The translations under genes and the position numbers were made by a program. The notes under the pieces are model-generated. The model had not been told where the DNA came from. It was given only the letters and a program-made list of their open reading frames with translations, and did no database searches. A stretch of DNA of 64,000 nt from NCBI RefSeq assembly GCF_035594125.1, contig NC_087158.1, forward strand, positions 6,436,501-6,500,500, read 5' to 3'. Positions 25,801 to 39,700 of the stretch are shown in pieces. The DNA comes from Scylla paramamosain (Eukaryota; Arthropoda; Malacostraca; Decapoda; Portunidae). Position 1 is the first letter of the stretch; each line of letters starts with the position of its first letter.

Positions 25801-28800
25801 AAAACGCATGGAAAACACACTTTATGGAGAAAGAGAATAACATTACCAAAAACATATATTTTGAGTGTTTTTGATCATGTTACCAATAAAAACGCTTAAA
25901 TACATGCAAAGAACCCTATTTTTGGGAAACTAAAAGACATTACGAGAAATGTGTATTATCAGTGTTATTAAGATCTTTACCAAAAAGCTAAAAGCCAGAA
26001 ATAACACTCTTTATTGAGAAAAAAAAAAAAAAAATAAATAAATAAAAAAATACGATATTTTTTTTCTTTTTTTTCATCTTCACAGGTACCGAGATGCCAA
26101 AATTTGGGCAAAATTCAGGAAATTATGAGTCAATTATCAAAAAAGTTAATTTTAGCTTTTTTTTCGTACTGTTATGTATCAAACCCTAAAGAGCATGCAA
26201 AGCCACCTATATGGGGAAATTAAACGTCTTTGCCAGAAAACTGTCTTATGAGTGTTTTTCAGCTTGTTAGGCACCCTAACGGTAAATAACATGCAAGTCA
26301 TTCTATATGGGAATCTAAAACAAAATTACTGAAAAAGTGTCTTTTCGGTGTTTTACGTAGAAAAACGCTAAAACGGATGCAAACCAACCAATAAGAAGAA
26401 ATAAAATAACATTACCAAAAAGGTACATTTTGAGGGTTTTTGAGCTTGTTACCTACAAAAAACGCGAAAATGGATGCAAAGCACTCCATATTGGGAAACA
26501 AAAAGACATTACGAGAAACGTGTATGAGTGTCTTATTATTTTTGAGCAAAAGAACTTGTGGTTCACAAGAACCACAAGGCAAAAAATGCAAAAACTCGTG
26601 TATATAAAGAAGTTTCTTAGATACCAAAATGATGAAACTCACGAATAACAGTATTAATTGAGAAACAGAACAACCTTACCAAATGCGTATGTTTTGAGTG
26701 TTTTTCACATTCGTAGCAAAACCCCAAATAGCACGCGAAACTATGTTGGAAAAAGAAATGACATTACTAGAAGTGAGTGTTTTTGAGCGTGTTAGGCAAT
26801 AAATCACAAAAAAAAAACAAAAAAAAAACAGGGCAATCACATTACATGGGAATAAAATAAACTTTTACCAAGAATTTGCCTTGAAGTGTTTTTGACCTTA
26901 CAAACCAAAACGCTAAAAGGCATGCAAAAAACTCCTTTATGGAGAAGCAGAATAACATTACTAAAAACATGTGTTTTAAGTGTTTTTAAGTGTTTTTAAG
27001 TGTTCCTTAAGTACCAAAACGTTTTATATTGTTTTTCATAGGTACCAAGATGCCAAAATTCTGCCAAAATTCAGGGAATTTATGTGGAAAAAAGAACATT
27101 ATCAAAAAAGTTAATTATAGCTCTTTTTTTGGATTTTTATGTACCAAACTCTAAAGTGCATGCCATCTATATAAGGAAGTTAAACAACTTTACCAGAAAC
27201 CTGTCTTTTTAGTGTTTTTCAGCAGGTTAGACACCAAAACGATAAATAATATGGAAGTCAGTCAATATGTGAATCCAAAACAAAATTACTGAAAACGTGT
27301 CTTTTTCTGTGTTTTACGTAGAAAAACGCAAAAACGGATGCAAACCAACAAATATGAAGAAATAGAATAACATTACCAAAAAGTGTTTTTGAGCTTTTAC
27401 CTACAAAAAACGCGCAAATGGATGGAAAGCACTCTATAATGGGAAGCAAAAGGACATTACGAGAAACGTGTATAATGAGTGTTTTATAGTTTCACAAGAA
27501 CCACAAGGCAAAAAACTCAAAAACTCGTGTATATAAAGAAGTTTCTTACATACCAAAACGCTAAAACTCATGAATAACACTTTTAATTGAAAAACAGAAC
27601 TACCTTACCAAATGTGTGTATTTTAAGTGTTTTTCACATTCTTACCAAAATCCCAAATTACATGCGAAACTAGCTTTATGTGGGAAAAAAATTACATTAC
27701 TAGAAAAGTGTCTTTTGAGTGTTTTTGAGCGTTATATGCAACAAAACACTAAAAAAGCAGAACAATCACATTACACTGGAATAAAACCAAATTTTACGAA
27801 GAACTTGTCTTTAAGTGTTTTTTAACTCCTTACATACCAAAACGCTAAACGCATGGAAAACAACCTTTATGGAGAAACAGAATAACATTACCAAAAACAT
27901 GTATTTTGAGTGTTTTTGATCGTGTTACCTATAAAATCGCTTAAATACATGCAAAGAACCCTATGTTTGTGAAACGAAAGGACATTACGAAAATCGTGTA
28001 TTATGAGTATTTTTAATTACTAAAAATCTAAAACCCACAAATAACACTCTTTATAGAGAAAAAAAAATAATAAAAAAAAAATATATTTTTTTTTTGTTAT
28101 TCATCTTTATAGGTACCGAGATGCCAAAATTCTGAGAAAATTCAGGGAAATTATGTGTAAAAAAACATAAATTTTAATAATAGCTAATAATTTTAGCTTT
28201 TTCCGGAGTTATGTACGAAACCCGGAAGTGCATGCAAAGCCACCTATATGGGGAAATTACACGACTTTACAAGAAACGTGTCTTTGGGTGTTTTCAGCAA
28301 TTTCAACAATATTATTGAAAACGTGTCTTTTCAGTTTTAGCGTAGAACGCTAAAACGGATGCAAACCAACCAATATGAAGAAATAGAATAACATTACAAA
28401 AAAGTTGAGTGTTTTTGAGCTTGTTACCTGCAAAAAACGCAAAAATGAATGCAAAGCAGTCTATATTGGGAAACAAAAGGATATTACAAGAAAATTGTAT
28501 AATGAATGTTTTAATAGTTTTCAAGAACCATAAGGCAAAAAACGCAAAAACTCGTGTATATGGAGATTTTTCTTAGATACCAAAATGCTGAAATTCATGA
28601 ATAACACTCTTAATTGAGAAAGAGAACAATCTTAGGAAATGAGTGTATTTTGAGTATTTTTCACATTTTTAGTAACCAAAACCCGAAATTATATGCGAAA
28701 CTAGCTTTATGTTGGAAATAAATGACATTACCAGAAAAAAAGTGTCTTTTGAGTGTTTTTGAGCGTGTTAGGCAATAAAGCACAAAAAAGCAGGGCAATG

Positions 28801-31800
28801 ACATTACATAGGAAAAAAAAAACATTTACCAAGAACTTGTCTTTAAGTGTTTTTCAGCTCCTTACATACTAAAACGCTAAAATGCATGCAAAACACCCTT
28901 TATTGAGAAACAAAATAACATTACGAAAAACATGAATTTTCAGTGTTTTTGATATCTTACGTATAAAAACGCTTAAATACATACAAAGAACCCTATGTTT
29001 GGGAAACGAAAGGACATTACCAAACCCTAAAGTGTATGCAAAGCCACCTACATGAGGAAATTAAACAACTTTACCAGATACCTGTCTTTTGAGTGTTTTC
29101 AGCAAGTTAGGCACCAAAACGATAAATAATGTGGAATCTTTATGGGAATCCAAAACAAAATTACTGAAAACGTGTTTTTTTAGTGTTTTACTTAGAAAAA
29201 CATTAAAACGGATGCAAACCAACTAATATGAAGAAATAGAATAATATTACTAAAAAGTTATATTTTGAGTGTTTTTGAGCTTGTTACCTACAGAAAACGC
29301 GAAAATAATTGCAAAGCACTCTATATTGGGAAAGAAAAGGACATTACGAGAAACGTGTATAATGAGTGTTTTATAGTTTCACAAGAACCACAAGGCAAAA
29401 CACGCAAAAACTCGTGTATATGGAGATGTTTCTTAGATACCAAAATGCTGAAATTCATGAAGAACACTCTTAATTAAGAAACAGAACAACCTTACCAAAT
29501 GGGTGTATTTTGAATATTTTTAACATTTATACTTACTAAAACCCCAAATTGCATGCGAAACTAGCTTTGTGTGAAAAAAAAATATATTACCAGAAAAGTG
29601 TCTTGAGTTTTTTGGAGCGTGTTAGGCAATAGAGCACTAAAAAGCAGGGCAATCACATTACATGGGAATAAAACCAACTTTTACCAATAACTAGCCTTTA
29701 AGTGTTTTTAAGCTCCTTACATACGAAAACGCTAAAACGCATACAAAACAATTATTTTGAGTCTTTTGTAAGATTGTTACGTAAAAAACGCCTAAATGAA
29801 TCGGAAATATCCTATATGGGAAAAATTAAGACATCACGAGAAACGTGTATTATGAGTGTTTTTTTTTTATTTACTTGGTATCAAAAGGGTAAAACGCATG
29901 AAAAACACTCTATATGGAGAAACAGAACAATACTGCCAAAAAAAAACGTGCATTTTGAGTGTTATGACATTGTTAGTTACCAAAAAGCCAAAATTCATGC
30001 ATAGACCCATATATAGATATATGAAACGACTTTAAAAACGTATGAAAATACCATATATAGAGAAACAGAATACACTAACCAAAAACGTGTATTTTGTGTT
30101 TTTTATTTTTTTTTTGAGCTTATTATGTACAAAATCGCCTGTCATCAAACAAATCACCCTGCATATGGAAATAAAAAGGACATTACGAGAAAAGTTTTTT
30201 TTTTTTATTACTTTCTTAAGTACCAAATCAGTACTTCAATAGTGCTCTGAAGAAAAAGAACAAACTTACCAAAAACGGGTATTTTTTTTACATTGATAAT
30301 TACCAAAACGCCAACATGCATGTAAAGCAACCTATATGAAGAAACGAAACGAAATCACTAGAAACTTGTCTTTTGTTATTTTTTGGGCGTGTTAGGCACC
30401 AAATCAGTAAGAAGCAACGAAATCACCCCATAGGGGAATACAAAACAACTTTACTAAAACGTGCCTTTAGAGTTTTTTTTTTTTTAGGTTCTTACGAACT
30501 AAAATGTCAAAATACATGCAAACACCCTGTTAGGTACCAAAGCAGCAAAAACAGCCTATATGAGGAAACGAAAGGACATGGCAAAAAACGTATATTACGA
30601 GTTTTTTTTTTTTTTTTTTTTAGCTTCTCAGGTACCAAAACGCAAAAATCGAGAAAGAAAAAAACATTACCAAAATCGTGTAATTTGAATGTTTTTCACA
30701 TTGTCAGGTAGCAAAACACCATAATGCTTGCTTGCTATAAGAGAAAATTAAACAACAATGTAAGAAATGTGTTTTTATGTTTCTCAGCGTGTTAGGCACG
30801 AAAACGCTAAATAGCATGGAAAGCACCTTATATAGAAATGCAAAATAATAAGCATTTCTTTTAAGTATTTTAAATTTTTTACGTTCCAAAACGCTAAAAC
30901 ACGTGCAACAAACACGAATAATCTTACCAAACAGAAAAAAAACCTTACCAAAAACTTGTATTTTGAGTCTTTTTGAGTCTGTTACGTACATCATCTTAAA
31001 AATGCATGTAAAGCACCCTGTATGAGGAAACGATAGGACATTACGAGAAACGTGCATTATCAGAGTTTTGAGTCTCTTAGGTACCAAACACTAAACCGCC
31101 TGAATGAAAATTAAATATATTCTATATCTCTTAATAGAGAAACAGAACATCACCAAAAACGTGTTTTTGAGTGTTTTTTTTTTTTTATGTATCAAAACGT
31201 CAAAATACATACGAAGCATCCTATATAAGTAAATGGAAAGACGATTGGAGAAACAAGTTTTATTTGTGCTTTTGAGCTTCCTAAGTAAGCTTCCTAAGTA
31301 CCAAAACGCTAAAAAGGATGAATAGCACCCTATATAGAGAAAAAGAACAACATTACCTAAAATCTTTATTTTGAGCGTTTTTCACATTATGTAGCAAAAC
31401 ATCATAGTGCATGCAGATCCCTATATGAAGAAGGAAAACGATATTACAGGAAACGTGTCTTTTGAGTGTTTACCTGAGTGTTAGGAATCAAAATGCTAAA
31501 AAGCATTGAAAGCACCCTATTTGGCAATATAAAATAACATTACCAAGAAAGTATCTTTAGAGTGTTTTTCACCTTCTTACATCCGAAATCGCTGAAAAGC
31601 ATGGAAAACAACCTTTACGGAGAAACAAATTAACATTACCAAAAACTTGTATTTTGATTGTTTTTGTGCTTGTTAAGTATAAAAGTGCCAATTTACACGC
31701 AAAGCATCCTACATGGAGAAAAGAAAGGACATTACGAGAAAAGTGTATTATAAGAGATTTTGAGCTTTTTAGGTACCCAGACTCAAAAACACATGATTAG

Positions 31801-32035
31801 AACTTTATATGGAAAAATAACTCAATCGAGAACTTTTGCTTAAACTTTTTTTTCATATTGTTAAGAACCAAAAGACAAAATGCTTTGGAAGCCCCCTTTA
31901 TCGGGAAACGAAACGACATTATCATCAACGTGTCTTTTGAGTGTTTTTCAACGTGTTAGACACCAAAACGCTGAAAAGCATGGAAAGCGCTCCATAAAGA
32001 AAGCTCCATAAAGCGCTCCCTTTATAGAGGAGCGA
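19801..32035 (+). repeat. satellite array, block 1
   Basis: Tandem satellite of about 95-100 bp monomers, each ending in a variant of 'cgtgtattttgagtgttttt' and containing 'accaaaacgctaaaa', 'gcatgcaaa' and 'acattaccagaaa' modules. Different monomer types follow in fixed order, giving a higher-order repeat of about 1.1 kb. One type per unit carries an A-rich run, a T-rich run and 'cataggtaccgagatgcc'; its GGTACC sites fall near 20,798, 21,850, 22,953, 24,045, 24,976, 26,086, 27,031 and 28,111. From about 29.7 kb the order decays into more diverged monomers without the A/T-rich module. All open frames here are translations of satellite and are not genes. Confidence 0.95.
26551..26580. repeat. 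hairpin in satellite unit
   Basis: cttgtggttc and gaaccacaag form a perfect 10-bp stem around an acaa loop. The same hairpin is present at about 50,217-50,241, in the duplicated copy of this segment, but not in other units. Confidence 0.8.
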
Positions 32036-32712
32036 AATAAATATTTCGTTGATAAATTACATTCAGGACAGTTAGGGAATGAATATCCCTTACAGAAGAA
32101 TAAGATCGCAGAAGAATGATCCTAAATGGATGACAGAGGTTAAAACATTACATAGGGCGAAAGAGAAGTATATAAGAGATTAAAGACAGGGGAAGTGGTT
32201 TTAAGGCCATAATAATATAATGAATTAGAAAAGTCAGGAGTTTAACAAGGAAAGCTAAAAATAGTTATGAATTAAAGGTAGCCAGCCAAGCGAAGATGGA
32301 CCCCAAGGGATTTTGCCAGGCATATAAGACGAAGAATAGATAAACAATAGTTCCTTAAAGACAGCAGAATGGGACCTGCTTAGTTGTTGGGAGGAGATTA
32401 GTAAAACTGTGAACGAGTATTTTTTAACTGTCTGCCCAGGAAAACATGCAGGATTTGCCGAATAGTGACAAGATATTTAGAGCAGAAGAAAATGAGAAGC
32501 TGACAGATATTACCGTAAGTAAAGAGATAGTGGAACAGGAGATAGATAAGCAGAAAAGTTCAAGTCACCAGGACCAGATGAAATATATTCCACAGTATTT
32601 AAGAATTGGAAAAAGGTTATAAGTAATCTGGATAAGGTCATGGCCAAGCGGCAGGCGACAGAGTGTTGTAATAAACGGCTCTAAATCCGAGTGGGGTCAA
32701 GTAATTAGTGGG

Positions 32713-33613
32713 GTGACAAAGGGATTATTAGTATTAGGGCCGATGTTGTTTGTAATATATGTCAATGACTTGGATAGTGGAATTAGTAGTGTTGTTAGTA
32801 AATTTCCGGATGACACGAGAGTATGTAGATTAATTAGGTCAGAATCGCATACCATCGCCTTGCAGGCAGATTTGGATGGGATGAACGAATGGACAGACAG
32901 ATGGCAAAGGCAGTTTAATATCAACAAATGCAAAGCACATAGCGTAAGTAGAAGAAACCCACACAATAGTTACACAATAAACAATCAAGTTCTGGTAGGT
33001 TCAGGGTTAGAAAAAGATTTGAGATTTAAAGTTAGCTATGAACTCCGTCTAAGAAAGCAATGCAAAGAGGCCAGAAACAAAGTCAAATAGTTAACTTTAT
33101 TTGTATTATGATTCATTTTCAGGAGTGCTAAAAGTAAAAACCCCCCCAGTAATATTAAAGTTATATTTAGCGCTGGTCAGACTTCATCTAGACTACGCTG
33201 TCCTATTCTGGTCACCACATCACAGGAAGAATAAAGGTCTATTAGAATCACTTCAAAGGAGAATAACTAAAAGGATACAGGGGATGAAGAGTATTCCTTA
33301 CGAAGCGAGATTCAAGCTGTTAAATTTACATTCTTTAGAGAGACGTAGGTTAAGAGTGGACCTGATAGAAGTCTTTAAGTGGTATATGGGTTATAACAAG
33401 GGGAACATAATGAAAATTCTTAGAATCTGTAACCATGATAGAACAAGAAAAATAGAACATCAAGTTTTCAGGCTTGAGCCTGAAAACTTGATGTTCAAAA
33501 AGGAAACAGGAAGGAATTGGTTTTCAAATACAGTAGTAGATGATTGGAACGGACTTAGTAATCAAGCTGTTAGTGCTGAGACATTTGGCAACTGTAAGAG
33601 AAGATGGGGATGA
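32713..33613 (+). pseudogene. CR1-like RT, C-terminal part
   Basis: Two open segments. 32,713-33,090 carries MLFVIYVNDLDSGISSVVSKF followed by PDD where the family has FADD, then the ADLDGMNEWTDRWQ thumb. 33,101-33,613 carries the C-terminal domain (VRLHLDYAVLFWSPHHRKN, LESLQRRITKRIQG, and the terminal VVDDWNGLSNQAV). A frameshift between them and the lost motif A exclude activity. A 42-bp palindrome at 33,455-33,496 lies within the second segment and is absent from the first LINE copy. Confidence 0.85.
33455..33496. repeat. 42-bp palindrome inside LINE
   Basis: Perfect 20-bp arms (gaacatcaagttttcaggct and its complement) around a two-base centre. The right half aligns with the normal LINE sequence; the left half is an inverted copy of it. 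Confidence 0.92.
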
Positions 33614-33715
33614 TAGGTGGAAATACGTAGGCATATTTCATACAAGTACTGACACGTGTATGCCTGATGCCTTCTTGCATATTTACTTATTTCTTATGTT
33701 CTTATGTTCTTATTA

Positions 33716-36700
33716 CCAAAAGGGTGTATTTTCAGTATTTTTCAGGTATTCCGTGAAAAAAAAAATGCCAAAATGCATGCAAAGCACCTTAAATGAGGAA
33801 AAAAAGGGACATTACGAGAAACGTGCATTATAAGTGTTTTTGAGATTCTTAGATACCAAAACCCTGAAACTCATGAATAACACTCTTAATTGAGAAACAG
33901 AACAACCTTACCAAATGCGTGTATTTTGAGTGTTTTTCTCATTCTTGGTTATCAAAACCCAAAATTGCATACGAAACTAGCTTTATGTGGAAAGAAAAAA
34001 AAAAAAAGACCTTTCCAGAAAAGTGTCTTTTGAGTGTTATTGAGCGTGTTAGGCAATAAAGCACTAAAAAGCAGGGCAATCACATTACATGGGAATAAAA
34101 CCAACTTTTACCAAGAACTTGCCTTTAAGTGTTTTTGAGCTCCTAACATACCAAAACACTAAAACGCATGCAAAACACCCTTTATGAAGAAACAGAATAA
34201 CATTACCAAAAACATGTATTTTGAGTGTTTTTGATCATGTTACCTATAAAAACGCTTAAATACATGCAAAGAACCCTATGTATGGGAAACGAAAGGACAT
34301 TACGAGAAACGTGTATTATGAATGTTATTAAATTCCTTAAGCACCAAAAAGCTAAAATCCACAAATAACACTCTTTATAGAGAGAAAAAAAAAAGTAAAT
34401 TTTTTTTTTTTTTTTGTTATTCTTCTTCATAGGTACCGAGATGCCAAAATTCTGGCAAAATTCAGAGAAATTATGTGGACAAAAGAACATTATCAAAAAA
34501 GTTAATTTTAGCTTTTTTTTCAGACAGTTATGTACCATAACCTAAATTACATGCAAAGCCACCTCTATAGGGAAATTAAACGACTTTACCAGAAACCTGT
34601 ATTTTGAGTGTTTTTCAGCATGTTAGGCACCAAATCAATAAATAATATGGAAGTCACTCTATATGGGAATCCAAAACAAAATCACTTAACACTTGTCTTT
34701 TCAGTGTTTTACGTAGAATCACGCTAAAACGGATGCAAACAAACCAATATGAAGAAATAGAATAACATTGCCAAAAAGGTATATTTTGAGTGTTTTTGAG
34801 CCTGTTATCTACAAAAAACGCGAAAATGGATGCAAAGCACTCTATATTGGGAAACAAAGGACATTACGAGAAACCTGTATAATGAGTGTTTTATAGTTTC
34901 AAAAACAACAACAAGGCAAAAGTTTCTTAGATACCAAAATCCTGAAACTCATGAATAACACTCTTGATTGAGATACAGAACAACCTTACGAAATGCGTGT
35001 ATTTTGAGTGTTTTTCACATTCTTAGTTACCAAAACACGAAATTGCATGCGAAACTAGTGGGGAAAAAATCATATTGCCAGAAAATATTTTTTTAGTGTT
35101 TATGAGCGTGTTACGCAATAAAGTACTTAAAAGAAGGGCAATCACATTACATGTGAATAAAAAAAAAACTTTTACTAAGAACTTGCCGTTAAATATTTTT
35201 GAGCTCCTTACATACCAAAACGCTAAAACGAATGCAAAAAATTCTTCATGGAGAAACACAATAACATCAAAAAAACATGTATTTTGAGTGTTTTTGATCA
35301 TGTTACCTATAAAAACGCTTAAATACATGCAAAGAATCCTATGTTTGGGAAAAGAAAGGACATTACGAGAAACGTGTATTATAAGTGTTTTTAAGTTACT
35401 TAAATACCAAAAAGCTAAAACCCAGAAATAACACTCTTTATGAAGAAACAAAAAAAAAAAAAAATAAAATAAATAAATAAATAAAAATAAATAAATGAAA
35501 TAAAAGAAAATAATTTTTTTTTGTTATTCATCTTCAGAGGTACCGAGATGCCAAAATTCTGTTAAAATTCAGGGAAATTATGTGGATAAAAGAACATTAT
35601 CGAAAATGTTAATTTTAGCTTTTTTTTTCGGACTGTTATGTACCAAACCCTAAAGTGCATGCAAAGCCATCTATATGGAGAAATTAAACGACTTTACAAA
35701 CTGTCTTTTGAGTGTTTTTCAGCATGTTAGGCACCAAAACGATAAATAATATTGAAGTCACTCTATATGGGAATCCAAAACAAAATTACTGAAAACGTGT
35801 CTTTTCAGTGTTTTACGTAAAAAAACGCTAAAACGGATGCAAACAGACCAATATGAAGAAATAGAATAACATTACCAAAAAGGTATATTTTAAGTATTTT
35901 TGAGCTTGTGACCAACAAAAAAAAAAAAAAAACGTGAAAATGGATGCAAAGCACTCTATATTGGGAAATAAAAAAGACATTACGAGAAACGTGTATAATG
36001 AGTATTTTATAGTTTCACAAGAACCTAGAAGCAAAAAACACAAAAACTAGTGTATATGGAGAAGTTTCTTAGATACCAAAATGCTGAAACTCCTGAATAA
36101 CACTCTTAATTAAAAAACAGAATAACATTACTAAATGCGTGTATTTTGAGTGTATTTCACATTCTTAGTTACTAGAACCCCAAATTGCATGCGAAACTAG
36201 CTTTATGTGGGAAAAAAATGACATTACCAGAAAAGTATCTTTTCAGGGTTTTTTTTAGAGAGTTAGGCAATAAAGCACTAAAAAGGAGGGCAATCACATT
36301 ACATGGGAATAAAACCAACTTTTACCAAGAACTTGCCTTTAAGTATTTTTTAACTCCTTATATACCAAAACGCATACCAAAATGCTGAAACTCCTCAATA
36401 ACACTCTAAATTGAGAAAGAGAACAACCTTACCAAATGCGTGTATTTTGAGTGTTTTTCACATTCTTAGTTACCAAAACCCCAAATTTTATGTGAAAGTA
36501 GCTTTATGTGGGAAAAAAATGACATTACCAGAAAAGTGTCTTTTAAGTGTTTTTTTTTTTCTAGCATGATAGGCAATAAAGTACTAAAAAGCAGGGCAAT
36601 CACATTACATGGGAATAAAACTAACTTTTACTAACAACTTGCCTTTAAGTGTTTTTGAGCTCCTTTTATACCAAAACGCTAAAACGAATGCAAAACACCC

Positions 36701-39700
36701 TTTATGGAGAAACAGAATAACATTTCCAAAAACATGTATTTTGAGTGTTTTTGATCATGTTACCTATAAAACTCTTAAATACATGCAAAGAACCTTATGT
36801 TTGGGAAATTAAAGGGCATTTCAAGAAATATGTATTACGAGTGTTTTTAAGTTCTTTAAGTACCATTTAGCTAAAACCCATAAATAACAATATTTATAGA
36901 AAAAAAATAAATAAATAAAAAGATAGGAATTTATTTATTTTTTTTTTGTTATTCATCTTCATAGGTACCAAGATGCCAAAATTCTGGCAAAATTCAGGAA
37001 AATTATGTGAAAAAAGAAAATTATGAAAAAAATTTAATTTTAGCTTTTTTTTCGGACTGTTATGTACCAAACCCTAAAGTGCATGCAAAGCCACCTATAT
37101 GAGGAAATTAAACGAATTTACCAGAAACCTGTCTTTTGAGTGTTTTTCAGCATGTTAGGCACCAAAACGATATATAATATGGAAGTCACCCAATATGGGA
37201 ATCCATCACAAAATTACTGAAAAAGTGTCTTTTCAGTGTTTTACGTAGAAGAACGCTAAAACGGATGCAAACCAACGAATATGAAGAAATAGAATAACAT
37301 TACCAAAAAAGGTATATTTTCAGTGTTTTGAGCTTCTTATCTACAAAAAACGCGAAAATGGATAGAAAGCACTCTATATTGAGATACAAAAGGACATTAC
37401 GAGAAACTTGTATAATGAGTGTTTTATAGTTTCACAAGAACCACAAGGCAAAAAACGTAAAAACTCGTGTATATGGATAAGTTTCTTAGATACCAAAATG
37501 CTGAAACTGAGGAATAACACTCTTAATTGAGAATACAGAACAACCTTACGATATGCGTGTATTTTGACTGTTTTTCACATTTTTAGTTACCAAAACCCCA
37601 AATTGCATGCAAAACTAGCTTTATGTGGTAAAAAAATGACATTACCAGAAAAGTGTCTTTTGAGTGTTTTTGAGCGTGTTAGGTAATAAAGCACTAAAAA
37701 GGAGGGCAATCACATTACATGGGAATAAAACCATCTTTTACCAAGAACTTGCCTTTAAGTGTTTTTGAGATCCTTATATACCAAAACGTTAAAACGCATG
37801 CAAAACACCCTTTATGGAGAAACAGATTAACATTACCAAAAAACATGAATTTTGAGAGTTTTTGATCATGTTACCTCTAATAACGCTTTAATACATGCAA
37901 AAAACCCTATGTCTGGGAAACGAAAGGACATTACGAGAAACGTGTATTATGAGTGTTTTTAAGTTCCATAAGTACCAAAAAGCTAAAACCTCTTTATAGA
38001 GAAAAAAAAGTAAATAAATAAATAGGATTTTTTTTTTTATTCTTCTTCTTCATAGGTACCAAGATCACAAAATTCTGGCAAAAATCAGGGAAATTATATG
38101 AAAAAAGAACATTATCAAAAATTTAATTTTTGCTTTTTTTTCGGACTGTTATGCACAAAACCCTAAAGTGCATGCAAAGCCAACTATATGGGGAAATTAA
38201 ACGACTTTACGAGAAACCTGTTTTTCTAGTGTTTTTCAGCATGTTAGTCACCAAAACAATTAACAATATGGAATTCATTTTATTTGGGAATTCAAAACAA
38301 ATTACTGAAAACGTCTCTTTTCTGTGTTTTAAGTAGAAAAATGCTAAAACGGATGCAAACCAGCCAACATGAAAAAATAGAATAAGATTACCAAAAAGGT
38401 ATATTTTGAGTATTTTTGAGCTTTTTACAAAAAAAAAAAAAAAAAAAAACGCGAAAATGGATGGAAAGCTCTCTATATTGGTTAACAAAAGGACATTACG
38501 AGAAACGTGTATAATGAGTGTTTTATAAATTCTCAAGAAGCACAAGGCAAAAAACGCAAAAACTCGTATATATGGAGAAGTTTCTTAGACACCAAAATGG
38601 TGAAACTCCTGAATAACACTCTTAATTGAGAAACCTTACCAAATGCGTGTATTTTGAGTGTTTTTCACATTCTTAGTTACCAAAACCCCAAATTGCATGT
38701 GAAAGTAGCTTTATGTGGGAAAAAAAAAAATGAATACCAGAAAAGTGTCTTTTAATTGTTTTTTTTTTTTTTTTAGCATGATAGGCAATAAACCACTAAA
38801 AAGCAGGGCAATCACATAACATGGGAAAAAAATAAACTTTTACCAAGTGTTTTTTCTAAGTGTTTTTGAGCTCCTTATATACCAAAACGCTAAAACGCAT
38901 GCAAAACACCCTTTATTTAGAAACAGAATAACATTACCAAAAACATGTATTTTGAGTGTTTTTGGTCATGTTACCTATAAAAACGCTTAAATACATGCAA
39001 AGAACCTTACGTTTGGGAAACGAAAGGACATTTCGAGAAACGTGTATTATGAGTGTTTTTAAGTTCTTTAAGTAACAAAAAGCCAAAACCTTTCTCTCTT
39101 TATAGAGAAAAAATAAAATAAATAAATAAAAAGATAGGATTTTTTTTTATTTAACTTCATAGGTACCGAGATGCTAAAAGTCTGTCAAAATTCAGGGAAA
39201 TTATGTGAAAAAAGAACATTATGAAAAAGAGTTAATTTTAGCTTTTTTTTTTCGGACTGTTATGTACCAAACCCTAAAGTGCATGCAAAGCCACCTATAT
39301 GGGGAAATTAAACGACCTTACCAGAAACCTGTCTTTTGTGTTTTTTTTTTCAGCATGTTAGGCACCAAAACGTTAAATAATATGGAAGTCACTAAATGTG
39401 GGAATGCATCACAGAATTACTGAAAAAGTGTCTTTTCTGTGTTTTACGTAGAAAAACGCTAAATATGGAATATGGAGAAATAAAATAACATTACCAAAAA
39501 GGTATATTTTGAGTGTTTTTGAGCTTCTTACCCTCAAAAAAACGCGAAAATAAATGGAAAGCACTCAATATTGGGATACAAAAGGACATTACGAGAAACG
39601 TGTATAATGAGTGTTTTTTAGTTTCACAACAGCCACAAGGCAAAAATCGCAAAAACTCGGTGTATATGGAGAAGTTTCTTAGATACCAAAATGCTGAAAC

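Larger units (their letters stand above)
32036..33715 (+). mobile_element. CR1-like LINE (family B) nested in satellite
   Basis: Second copy of the LINE at 2,565-5,568, inserted in the satellite, which resumes with taccaaaagggtgtatttt right after the 3' tail of repeated ttcttatg. It is longer on the 5' side (linker region from 32,040) but lacks most of the RT fingers and motif A: the sequence jumps at about 32,625 from the fingers to the region after motif A. The insertion must postdate formation of this part of the array. Confidence 0.88.
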
